DNA of 64,000 nucleotides from Isoetes taiwanensis. Its lineage: Eukaryota; Streptophyta; Lycopodiopsida; Isoetales; Isoetaceae. Below, one piece after another: positions 1-10,877 of this stretch. Every line of letters begins with the position of its first letter. Position 1 is the first letter of the stretch. A program made the translations under genes and the position numbers. The stretch covers positions 4,280,698-4,344,697 of the forward strand of contig JAJEKV010000051.1 of NCBI GenBank assembly GCA_021234155.1. The letters are read 5' to 3'. The notes beneath the pieces were generated by a model. That model ran no database searches. It was not told the DNA's origin and saw nothing but the letters and a program-made list of their open reading frames with translations.

Positions 1-2335
1 AAAAAGGAGCAAGAGGGCAACCCCCTCGCCGCTAACTCCCTCTTTTTAATATCAAAGCATAAGGGCCGTGATTCCCCATTTATGCGGGGCGCGCGACGTA
101 GCCACAGACGAGAGTTCTTCGCTAACACGTGCCTTGAAAATGGAAATGACAAATATCCGGAGAACCCCGCTTTTGCAAAGATTAGCTTAAAAATTCCAAC
201 TTACCGTAAGGTCAAAGCCTTTGTAATACATCGCTTTTAGAAGGCCACTGGATCGGTTGGAACAACGGTAGCCCGTGATGCCCGCCAGTAAAAGAGGCAA
301 GCGCTATTAGAACTACTATCCAGATAAACCTCCCCTTGAGATATGCACTTTTGAGTATTGCTCTCGCTACAATCAAGATTGTCGCTTCTAAAAACTTTGA
401 CATAAGTATTACACACCGGCAGTGTATCAAGATTTGAGAAACCACCCATTTCTTTCTTACATTGAGCGATATTCCCTTGCTTCCCTGTAGCCACATGGGC
501 TGTGTTCTCTCTCTTGAGCTTGATATCATTTTGCTCCTTCCTGTGAACCACAAAGACTCCCGCTACCCATATGGGCCATCTCGTAAAAGCGCCGCCTCAC
601 CTCATCCATGGCTTCTACTCTCAAGCAAAATGGTTAGAAAAGCGATTACTCGAATGTATATTTTTGCAAGGTAATAGGGAGAGAATGTCCTGGCATCTAA
701 TCAACTCCTTGCATTTTGTAGAGGTAGAATCCTTTGCCACTAAACGTAACATCAAGGCTCTCTCTCAAAGACATTCCATATCATCTAAGTTGCTGGAGTT
801 TTATTTTTAAAACCCACTTTGCACTGATTGGTTTTGCCTGAAGCCAAAGCTGTATGAGAGAGGTCCAATGCATCATCGTAAAAGTATATTTTGCTACTTT
901 CTTGCATTACTACTTGCTACCAAAAAGGGGTCGGAGGGACGGAGAGAGAGTATATATATCATCCGAACAAAAAATTGGCCTTAAAAGAGGATATTATCCG
1001 GCAAAGGCGCTTTGAGCACACCCTCTCGCACTAACCCGCTAACACCAACACCTCAATTTGATATACATATTCAGCTTTGAATGAGCTTTTTAAAAAGCAA
1101 GAATATACCACGCTTGTTCTCTCCTTCGCTTCTTCACATCCGAGCTCACACCGGATCCATGTCCTCGGAAGGGCGCGTGCACGTATCCTCATCATCATAT
1201 GCATTAGAGCCCTTGGAGAGCATTGGCCAAGGCCTTGGGTAGTTCTTAGTTTCATCAAATCGTAAAACAACACTCACTTCGTACTTCAACAACAACACGA
1301 AAATATCGCTACAGTTCCCGGCAGTGGTAATAAGTCAAATGAAGTCTATACCTTTTGTTTCCTAAAGCGTTATTCCCAAAGTGGGATACGTGCAGGTGGC
1401 ATCTGCAAATATGTGTGCTTGACGCTTTTCTTGTCCACCTATCTCGTGTGTCTTTGCCAAGAATAGCTATGTAGGTACCTCACACCGGAAGATAGGCCGC
1501 AATTCTCTCTCTGGCGGTATCATACCCAAACTGCCAGGCCTGCCTGAAGTCCCTGCACCCTGGAGCTACTGCCCGGCTACCCACTCCCCAAGAGTTCAAA
1601 TATCAGCCACCCCTCATTCCTGACATGAGATGCATGGGCAGCACCCACCTGCCTGTAGTAACCCCATTATCTTCCGCAAGAGCCGCTGGAAATTTTGAGA
1701 AATGTACCTTCAAGGTCATTGTATAATAACTGCTTTTATTTCCCTTCTCATGTAGCCAGTTTCCGCACTCAAACCTCCTGCTTGGGATTAAAGGCAGGTT
1801 AAGAGAAACAAATGTTTTATTTGACAAATCATCCACACAACAACAAAGTTAGAAATACCGGCAGGGCCGCAGATATAAGCATCATATGCGTGGGATTATC
1901 TAAGGAACCTCTTGCTTTTAAGTAGGATAAGGACATAAACCTGAGAGGGAGAGTCAATATGTATACATTATTGAGAGGCTAGTCAATTATAACCTGTACG
2001 CATATTACACTCACATATGCTATATGCCTTCATCATCATAACAAAGAAGGATGTAAAGTAGGATGCCAATTGAATTCCATAGAAAAGATATATATGAATT
2101 TGAAATGTCCAAGCACCTCACATGAAAGCTGTTCCTCACATTGCTTCCCCGCCTGGGATTGAGCTTCTTACTACATTAATCGGTAGATCTTTACCTTTGG
2201 TATATCATTTATTGTCCGTGATTTGGCACTTATAGACGTAAAACTACATGGACTACGCAGGCAATGGTCGGCTTTCAGATTTACCTAATCCAATTCTAAA
2301 GCATTACGGGAAACTATATGCCACATGCACCTGCG
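1..2335 (+). repeat. Long dispersed repeat, copy A, left part
   Basis: This block aligns in the same orientation with 14,349-17,085. Shared stretches include AGGAGCAAGAGGGCAACC at the left edge, TATCAAGATTTGAGAAACCA (about 425 and 15,107), GTAACCCCATTATCTTCCG (about 1,658 and 16,360) and GGATGCCAATTGAATT (about 2,061 and 16,800). Order is kept throughout, and the copies differ mainly by short insertions and deletions. No open frame survives in both copies. On the minus strand the two copies share a patch reading roughly VSFTGKSKMISKLKKAL (around 15,190-15,260), which may be old coding sequence of unknown kind. It is probably part of a retroelement; see the copy B entry. Confidence 0.8.
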
Positions 2336-2429
2336 TCAACACGTTCAACGCTAGAAAGCTGGGCTACGCAATGTAAAAGTCAGGGAAGCGACCCACTTCG
2401 TAAAGAATGTAGAAAAGTGGTGGGGGCGT

Positions 2430-2529
2430 GTGACCTTATTTTGGGCATGTTGTAAAGTGCTCATGTCCTATTGAATAAAGTGACCTTATTCCCTGGCAGT
2501 GTTGTAAAGTGTCATTACATGTCCCATAG
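2430..2529 (+). repeat. Two-unit tandem repeat, 50-base period
   Basis: Units start at 2,430 and 2,480. Each begins GTGACCTTATT, has TTGTAAAGTG in the middle and CATGTCC near the end. The units are imperfect copies. Confidence 0.8.
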
Positions 2530-2563
2530 GACGCTAAGCCTGTGGCGCGTGACGCTAGTGTGG

Positions 2564-2724
2564 CCCTCTCCTCCCTCCCTCCTCCCTCCTCCTCCCTCCT
2601 CCTCCCTCCTCCTCCCTCCCTCCTCCTCCCTCCCTCCCTCCTCCCTCCTCCTCCCTCCCTCCCTCCTCCTCCTCCCTCCCTCCTCCCTCCCTCCCTCCCT
2701 CCCTCCTCCCTCCTCCCTCCTCTC
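2564..2724 (+). repeat. (CTCC)/(CTCCTCC) microsatellite
   Basis: About 160 bases made almost only of CTCC and CTCCTCC units. It is a pure pyrimidine run on the plus strand. Reading frames across it (Ser/Pro/Leu-rich on plus, Gly/Arg/Glu-rich on minus) are products of the repeat, not genes. Confidence 0.95.
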
Positions 2725-3225
2725 ATGATGTTCTCACAAAGCATCTGGCGTGTGGCCAATTAAAGTTTAAAAAACAATTAAAAGACTGCTCAGTGAAAGC
2801 ACATATTTTCTCCCAACATTCCTCCAACAATTCCTCTCTCTCTCGGTTTCAAAGCCGTAAAGCCATTGACGTACTCCCTACTCCCCATGTACAAGTGCAG
2901 TAATAATTCAAATGTGGAATCCATCTTCTCGTGTGTGCGTTTGTAACACACACACACATACTCATATATACATCCATATCAATGTACAATTCCATAATAT
3001 AACTCTCACATGTAGAGCCTGGCCAGGTAATAGAATGTAATTTGTAGTATTATTTTGTATCCTTTTATTTAGTCATCATCACTATCACAAGTAGTGTTTT
3101 TTCTCTTCCATTTATAGTAATTTCATATAAGTATATAATCATAGCCCCAATCGTAAGATTTTACCTCTAAAAGCATGTCATGTAACGCTCTTGCATCGAT
3201 GGATTCTATGATAGTAGTAAGTCAA

Positions 3226-3474
3226 CTATTCCAACAGAAAAGCTCCTCCTCCACACGTACTCATTAGCGCGCTAAAAGCGCCGCATTTCCCTACATCAGT
3301 AAAAACTTCTGAAGCGCACTGCGGTTGTGTAGCTCCGCTTCTAAATACTTTATAAGCCACTTTTGTATGGAAGGGCACTAGCTTCCAAGGCTTTTGCATC
3401 CGCCGTAATCCGTAAAGACATTTATCGTAAAAACTCTGTGCAGCCAGCGCGGCTTCTGAGGCTTCTAGGAACAC
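3226..3474 (-). pseudogene. Ty1/copia-like reverse transcriptase fragment
   Basis: The minus-strand frame contains LYGLRRMQKPW (about 3,385-3,417), which resembles the conserved copia RT motif S-L-Y-G-L-(K/R)-Q-x-P-(R/K)-x-W. The following 50 residues fit the spacing of the copia palm region only loosely, and no clear Y-V-D-D box follows. I see no integrase upstream or RNase H downstream. Motif identity is from knowledge of the family; assignment of this short piece is an inference. Confidence 0.4.
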
Positions 3475-3603
3475 TACATTATATTAGATCACATTTTGCA
3501 GGTGTAAAGACCATGATGGGCTGGGTAAAAGGTTGAGCGTGTGTCAGCTATGCGATTCATATATATGCAGCTTCCCCTTCTGTATCCCAAGAAACTTCTA
3601 AGG

Positions 3604-3659
3604 CGCTGCCATTTGGGCCAAAACATCTTGCATCCTGAACTTAACGCTGCCATTTGGGC
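3604..3659 (+). repeat. Short direct repeat CGCTGCCATTTGGGC, two copies
   Basis: The 15-mer occurs at 3,604-3,618 and again at 3,645-3,659, 41 bases apart. Confidence 0.85.
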
Positions 3660-4432
3660 TGGGCATAGCTAGCCACAATGGGACATGCCATGTGCATTTG
3701 CAGGTTTTCGCCAAATGAAAGGCAAGTCCAAATGCCTTTGGCTAAGCGTCTTAAAATTCCCTTCTTTGAAAAATTAATTTACACAGGAGACCTCATAGTG
3801 CGCCTGCTATAGCATCCTGATTTCTGGCCATTATTGTTTGCAAAATACTCGCTGTAAGCCACTTTTCGGCCAATCTGCGATCAATGGGCCACGGATTATA
3901 AGCGCGCAGCTTCCTTCCGCGCTTCCATAACACAACATGCTTTATGGCATTTCTTCTTATGTCGAAACATGGCTTCTTGCAAAACAGTCCGATAATCGAA
4001 GCTTCTCGGAAGCTTTGGTAAAAATGCTCTAGCGTTTTTGCCCCGCAAATAACATGTGGATTTTTGCACACACCCTGCATTGAAAAGAAAAGGGAAACCC
4101 CTTAAATCGTGTGAAGTATCACTTAATATTTTTATATGGGGTCCACAAGTCCAACTTAAAAAATAGAGTAAGGCATAGTGTATGGTGCCCTTTATGAAGT
4201 ATATATATATATAACTAAAAATTATGCCCTTTTTGCCACACTATTTAGAGTATGTGGCTTTTCTCAAGTATATCTCAAACCATTAAACATCTTGTATATT
4301 ATAATTCTAGTCTCCATATATATATCTTTTGTATTGTAGATATAGGCTCCTTCATCTTGCCAAGCACAAAACATCTTCTGGGCTCCTGCAAATTCTCCTC
4401 CTTGCATCACCCCCAAACCATATCAATACCGA

Positions 4433-4675
4433 TTCTTCTTCTCTTTCTTCTTCTTCTTCTTTCTTTCTTTCTTTCTTCTTTCTCTTTTCTTTCTTTCTTT
4501 CTTTCTTCTTCTTTCTTTCTTCTTCTTCTTTCTTCTTCTTCTTCTTCTTCTTTCTTCTTCTTTCTCTTCTTCTCTTCTTCTTCTCTTTCTTCTTCTTTCT
4601 TTCTTCTTCTTCTTTTCTCTTTCTTCTTCTTTCTTCTTTCTTCTTTCTTCTTCTTCTTTCTTCTTTTCTTCTTCT
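4433..4675 (+). repeat. (CTT)n / CTTT pyrimidine microsatellite
   Basis: About 240 bases of mixed CTT, CTTT and TCTTC units, pyrimidine-only on the plus strand. Apparent Phe/Ser/Leu or Lys/Glu/Arg proteins across it are artefacts of the repeat. Confidence 0.95.
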
Positions 4676-7437
4676 AATATGTTCTGTTACAAAAGTAGAC
4701 TGAATACTATTTAGAGCAGTGCACAAAAACATCATTTAAAAAAGCCTCGCTCGTAGAGTAAGCGACACATGTCTCCTCTAACATCTACCCCCTCTCGGTG
4801 TTTTGCATTTACTGTGCCACATCGTGTAATCTACTACCATTGCTCAACATTTTTCAAATCTTATATAAATCATAATGTAATCTCAGTCATTCTCATATTT
4901 ATTATTTAAAACCTTTTACTTTAACTTATCCTTTATCCTTCCATCATTAGCTTTGTTGAATCCTTTATACTTGGTTTTATCTTATACAACAGCTTCTCAA
5001 AAACAATCAACTCTTCTTGTGATACATATAATAATCAATCCATTCCGTGAAAACCATCCGCCAAATGTAATCCAAAATATTCCAACATTTCTTATTTAAG
5101 TAAGATCAATAAAAGACCGTTCATTTCTCATATAACAGCCATAACGCATGGATTTTAATGTACCGTGGACATAAGCACAACCACAACCGTGCTGGTAACC
5201 AATACTGCCCCCTCCTCTTGTATAACCCTCAAGGTGGATCTTGGGTAAAAGTAGTAATATGTAACCCTTTGTCATAGCCCATCACAAAGGAAAGATCTCA
5301 CCACTTAGCTGTACAATTACTAGATCCCCGCGCGAAGCTCTCTCCAATGCAAAAGATACAATCGAAAATAGAATCGAGAGAGAGCGGTTACCGGCACCCA
5401 AACAATGCATAAGTTAGCAAAAATATGGTAACTACATACAAGGGCGCCGTGTGCTACATGGCTGAACTCCTGCTCGGCCTTCACCTTACTACGTAAGATA
5501 GATGAAGCTAATCCCAAACCACAAGTGGAAGGGAGCCGTGATGCTCTGTAAATATATTGTCACGCGGCACCATGCACCCGTAAAACATAAGCTACCCTGG
5601 TAGAATAATTCGGTTAGAGTATGCACCCATCCAACCCTCGCTAAATGACACGCGTAGATAGAATAAAGAAAAGGCATTTAAAAAGTGACAAGCGCTAGTT
5701 CAGTCAATGTGTGCCTCTATACTGAGCATTTCTTATATAATGGCTTTCAAAAAGACCATCACATGTAACCATTATTTGATTGTCGCTTTTGGCTCATGCG
5801 CTTTGGATCACACAATACTCTTTTAGTATCAATCCGAAGTCATTCAAACTAGCCATAGAGTTTGAACCTTTACTACACGTTACATCATTCATCGGCAAAA
5901 GACATGCCTATTGGTGGTATCTAATCTCGGCCGAGTCTTTGCGTGTGTGTGTGCGTGCAAAACCACACCCAGAAGGGCGCGACATGCTTTCAAAGTGCAT
6001 AAGGCGTATCATCATCATCAAATGCTTTTCTGTAACTATTCTAGGCTAAAAATACAAATGTATTAACCCCAAGTAACTTCTATCAGCAAAAAAAAAACAA
6101 AAGACCGTAACACGCGCGGGTATGGAAAAATTTAGGGCCCATCTACCTTGTGGCAAAAGCATGCAAATCCCATTCTATTGCCGCGGACTAAATGCAGAAG
6201 TCTTATCCTGGCCGCGAATAAGCGCGGGGCCCTATGACAACAATGAGCAAAAGTGGGATCACAAATTACACTAGACAATAAATACCGCCACCATCTATAT
6301 AAGCTTTCCGCTGTGTGATAGTTAACTTCTTTAATATCAAGCATCTCAAAAGGCCAATACATACATAAATTACCTTCTCTACGCTCGAAAAATAATAGAT
6401 TTTGAAAAAAACAATGATCCTGCTCATACATCATGTATCCTATATACATGTAGCGTATTGCATTTTCATATTAGTAAGTAAAACCTCAAATTCTTATCTA
6501 ACCCTCGATTTTGTGGTAGACCCATTACGCAATTCGCTATTGAGCTCTCGCAGCCTTTTAGCGCGCATGTGTGTCTCGGCAGTCTTTTTTGAGTGCGCGC
6601 AAATATCCTTACCAACATCCTCGTTACGCGCTATTCCCCGGCATTTTTGGTAGAGCATGAAATAGCTTGTACAATTCCAAGTATCGCGCACCGGCCCCGG
6701 CCCACATCATGGCATGGGCAGGCGTAAAACGCTAGACCCCGCTATAGAACCGGCCAGTTAGTTTTCGCCACAAAACTTAATTCACACAAACAGAAAGTTT
6801 ATTCGGATTTTGCACATTTGGATGCATAGACTGTAGCATAAAGGCACATCATCTTGCGTTGTATCGATTCGTCGTATTGGGTTTCTCATCAAATGCGACC
6901 GCCAAAACCCTTCCGTGTATATGAATAATAACCTGGGTAAATAAAATGACGTTACAATTTCACATAGCCTAAGTATACAATATAAAAGCATAAAAGGTCA
7001 TATTATCATATATCTCTTTTTAAGTATATTCCAGGGAAGCGCGACGCTGTAGCCACTCTCATTTACCGCTTTAAAAGGTTCAAAGGCCCACACTGACTTT
7101 AAAAGATCTTGTATCATCTCCCAAATTGGAGGGCATTAAAATAACCCATTTTAACACGTAATATCTTTTGTGAGTCCATAAGCCACCTCACTGGCCTTTA
7201 ATAGTCTAACCATTTCCATTGTATTTCTTTCTAGCACAATACTATATATATATTTTTACCTGAATGAAATTGATTCTCCTGGCCACACACACATTTATAA
7301 CTATTATGCCCTTCCCATGAATCCATATACATTTCTTTTAATTTCAATCATACTAATCGTATTCCATATATTTTGTAAGAGAGATTCAAATGTCTTAAAA
7401 TTAGAGTTCCCCCTCATTGTTTCTGTAATATATCAAG

Positions 7438-7631
7438 AATTTTCTTCTTTCTCTTCTTCTTCTTTCTTTCTCTTTTCTTTTCTTCTTCTTCTTTTCTTTT
7501 CTTCTTTTCTTTCTTTCTTTTCTTCTTCTTTTCTTCTCTTCTTCTTTCTTTTCTTCTTTCTTTTCTTTCTTCTTCTTCTTCTCTTTTCTTTCTTTTCTTT
7601 CTTTCTTTTCTTTCTTTCTTCTTCTTCTTCT
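7438..7631 (+). repeat. Second (CTT)n / CTTTT pyrimidine microsatellite
   Basis: About 190 bases of mixed CTT, CTTT and CTTTT units on the plus strand. It ends only about 20 bases before copy A of the long repeat resumes, so it marks the right flank of the insertion. Confidence 0.95.
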
Positions 7632-7654
7632 ATATCTTCGCTTCAGCAAAGGAC

Positions 7655-8450
7655 AGGTTTTAAAAGTCACTTTAAAATCAATAAAGATGGTGTTGCAAAT
7701 GCCGCTACGTGTGTATATTGTGCTAACGCGCGTGGAAAGATGTACCATTTAAATATGAACTCCTATTATGCTGGAAATACCTTCAGCTTGATTGCATCTT
7801 ATGGCAAGCTTCATAATACGTATAAAATTGCTTCCAACAACAAGTAGGTGTATGGTTTTCATCCATAGTTTCTTTCAAGCAAATTATTGAAAATTCCTTC
7901 TCACGGTAAGGCAATATTCATATGTTTATATTTTTCAATACAAATGTTGGACAATCTACAAATATCCGTAGAATGCACCCCAAATGCTACCAAATCTCGT
8001 AAGAACTAGAATGCTACGCGTTATCGCTACTTGAAGGCTCCACTCATTGATTTAGAGAACTCTTTATATGCAAATACTGACCCCTATAAGAACGCAGCTT
8101 TGGTTGTCTTCGACCTCAAAGCGTACTGGCCGGGCCGAAGATCTCTTTTTATTAGCCATTTCTGGCGAAATCATCTGGCGTTCGGGCGAACGCAAAATAC
8201 GCGGGCCATGTAAGAAATAATAAAGAAATACGCCAAGATCGGCTAAAGAATTCCCCGGATATATATGAAATGGGGAATACCCCGGCGAAAGCATAGCCGG
8301 CGCAAGTGCGAATATTCCAGAGACAGATGCTTGGGTGAAGGCCTCGGGCAAGACCGCGCTGGAACCGAATATTGTGTCGCTAAGTATGATATGCCAGCCG
8401 GGATGTATGTGCAGCCTGCGGCTGTCAAGTATACTTGCTGTACTCTCGGA
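7655..8450 (+). repeat. Long dispersed repeat, copy A, right part
   Basis: Aligns with 17,120-18,060 in the same orientation. Shared words are AATCAATAAAG at the left edge, AAATTATTGAAAATTC (about 7,882 and 17,382), TTGATTTAGAGAA (8,047 and 17,638), GGCCGGGCCGA (about 8,129 and 17,724) and CAAGATCGGCT (about 8,234 and 17,869). The similarity weakens after about 8,250 and I cannot fix its end precisely. A minus-strand AGTATAAAAGGAC (about 8,492-8,504) looks like a TATA box and would suit an LTR read on the minus strand. Confidence 0.75.
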
Positions 8451-8580
8451 CCAGCCCTCAGCCAAAATGCCCAAACTACTCCTGCCCTGGCTTTGTCCTT
8501 TTATACTGGGACAACACCTGCATTCTATTGGCTCGATATCAAGAATATTAAGATTCGCACAAGTACTAATCATTAAGTAA

Positions 8581-10744
8581 ATATCCTCTACTACACCTTG
8601 CAGGCGACGCGGTTCATATTGCCGAAAGCCGGTTCATCACTCAACCCATTAAAGTTCTTTGAAGTTCCTGCAGTAAGTAAAACCCACTCAAATGATATCC
8701 TCGCAGAAAATTCTTATTACTTTAGAAAAATGTTTAGGCAAGATCTTGGTTGTTATGTTTCTCGCCGCTGTTTGTTCAACTACATTTGAGTGCGTTACTA
8801 GTTAGATAGTGGGAATAAATACTATGGTTGTTATGAACCAAACCTGCAGATATTTCCAATACTACAATATGCAACTTCACAAAAGTACAACTCAGCTGTG
8901 TAACCCGCCTTCCTTTCTAAAACCCACAAGCATTCATTGGAAAATGCTCGGGCTGGGCTCACCCCCGCTGCATAAAAATCACCCTCCAAATGCGCACGTA
9001 GATATAAGCACTGACGCACCAAATTGGTAGCTACGGTGGTGCAGGCTACACACATGCTACAGCGTGCCTGCTTATATTTTTCTCGTGAATCGGGGATATT
9101 TGGAGCAATGGTTGCTGGATTCCGCTGATTGGGGAATACAAAGGAACCGCTATGGCACACCGGCGCGAATTATGTCAAGGCTTGGCAAAAAGTACTACGT
9201 TGTAATCTGATATATATATTTCCGTTGTAATTCATATATTCCCAATTTCAGTGTGAGGAATGTTGCCTTGGGTGTGTGGGAAACAGCTCTAAATCGTAGC
9301 TGGGCAGTTACATAATGGCCTCGCTGTCAAAGGTACTGGGGCAATGTGACATTTCTAGTAGCGTTCCATTTTAGCCGTTTTGGAATTGCAGCTTCTTTCA
9401 TCGAGAGCTCTCACTCTTTTGGTTTGGCAAGGTTTTAAAACCAAAGACCTACCGTCAGCCGGCCTTGGGATACTCATGGCCCGGCCATGCCACTTTACCA
9501 CACGCTGGCATCATGTGGCCCACCTGGCAATCGCTCGCTGCCCCCTCACCCTCAATTTATTCAGCACTCCATTAGTTTATTCCCTCCATGCTTTTATCTC
9601 TGTGACGTTTCCCCTAAATTCCTTCTTATATTATTTGAGGTATTATTTGCTTTCGTGAACGCCATTTGGGAAAAATTCCCCGAATATATTCCCTGGTATT
9701 TGTTTACTTTGTAGTAATTACCTTAGCTTCTAGTGTGTCCGGTGGCCTTACCTCACACCAATCGCCATATAAAGGCCTGATCTCAAGCTGCATCAGCCAC
9801 AGCCATTCACATCTCGGCCAGCCATAGAAGCTCTGGGCAGAGCTGGCACTATTCGGCCATAGCGCTTGTAGCAGAAAGCAGGTGAGCGGCAGCTTCCCAT
9901 TCATGCCATAATTTATTTTCATGATTTTCAAGTATGGTTTTAAAAAGCAGAACCTTATAGTTCTGCCGAAGCATGGATGCCTCGAGGGGTTGGTACCATC
10001 TTGTAATATTTGGCGCATGCTATGCCGTGTGTTTTTCCTGTGGATCTCGCACAACATGCCAAAATTGTAGGTTATTTTCTTTTCTCGGCCGCAAGATTTC
10101 ACAGTGGAGCATAGGGAGATGATGAGATGCGGGTCAGAGATTTCCATAGCCCGCACCATCCTCTGCTTCCTCAACAATGTGGTTGAAGAAATCGTGGAAT
10201 CTTGAGCTTAAAAGATCATATGGCATCGACGTGTCGGCGAAGTAGCGATGGCCCCTGGTGCGCAAACGCTAAGATGCCTGCTCGCGTCGGGAAATCCGGA
10301 TGCTCCAGCTTTTGTATCGCTTGTTCGCTGTATCATCTTCACACAAAAATCCATACAGTCAAAGTGCCATGGGTCATTTCTTTGCAATTAAGCTCGCCAA
10401 TCCTGCCTTCCTCCAGTAGTATTAGGCCAAATAAGGAAGTCACCAGCGCCATAGCAAAAATTCAAGAACTGAATTTTTCCCCCAAATGCCTGCCTCACTC
10501 TCACTGCAGCCTTACCGTGATCACATTTCTATGGGTCAACAACTGCTTTTTTTTTTTTATATGATAGTAAAAAGTTAGCAGCCTTCGGGATTGTTGCCCC
10601 GGGGCGCTACCTAGGGATGGTAGTGAAGGAGATGGGAATAATATATATGCAAAATATTTCCAAAACATGCAAAATAGCCGTGACACAGATGTGTATATCT
10701 CTTGAAGTAGTTGTTTTCTGAATCCTTTTGAGCTTTTGCTTTGT
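8581..10744. other. No recognisable gene
   Basis: Unique-looking sequence. The longest frame, 157 codons on minus at 9,704-10,177, has no motif I recognise and no partner copy in the window, so I do not call it. A run of 12 T lies near 10,547-10,558. Confidence 0.6.
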
Positions 10745-10800
10745 TACACACAATACACACACCAACACACAACACACACACACACACACACACACACAAC

Positions 10801-10876
<76 letters not shown>
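10745..10876 (+). repeat. (CA)n microsatellite
   Basis: Interrupted CA repeats from about 10,745, then an uninterrupted (CA)37 at 10,803-10,876. The opposite strand reads as Val-Cys repeats, which are not genes. Confidence 0.97.

Positions 10877-10877
<1 letters not shown>

Larger units (their letters stand above)
2336..7654. mobile_element. About 5.3 kb insertion splitting copy A of the long repeat
   Basis: In copy B the sequence matching 2,335 is followed within about 40 bases by the sequence matching 7,655, so this block is extra in copy A, or lost from B. It carries a 50-base tandem repeat, a CTCC tract, two CTT tracts and a fragment resembling a Ty1/copia reverse transcriptase. I found no terminal repeats or target-site duplication, so the element type is open. 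Both junctions are blurred by indels and are good only to about 20 bases. Outside the listed sub-features I see no gene. Confidence 0.55.

Noticed and set aside
4252-4735. Long Phe/Ser/Leu and Lys/Glu/Arg-rich frames
   Set aside because: They are translations of the CTT microsatellite. The same applies to frames at 2,436-2,763, 7,317-7,847, 10,607-10,955, 30,192-30,466 and 30,761-31,063.
9704-10177. 157-codon minus-strand frame
   Set aside because: No recognisable motif, odd Trp/Cys-rich composition, and no second copy.
10745-10876. CRISPR-like or regulatory array
   Set aside because: It is a plain dinucleotide repeat without spacers.
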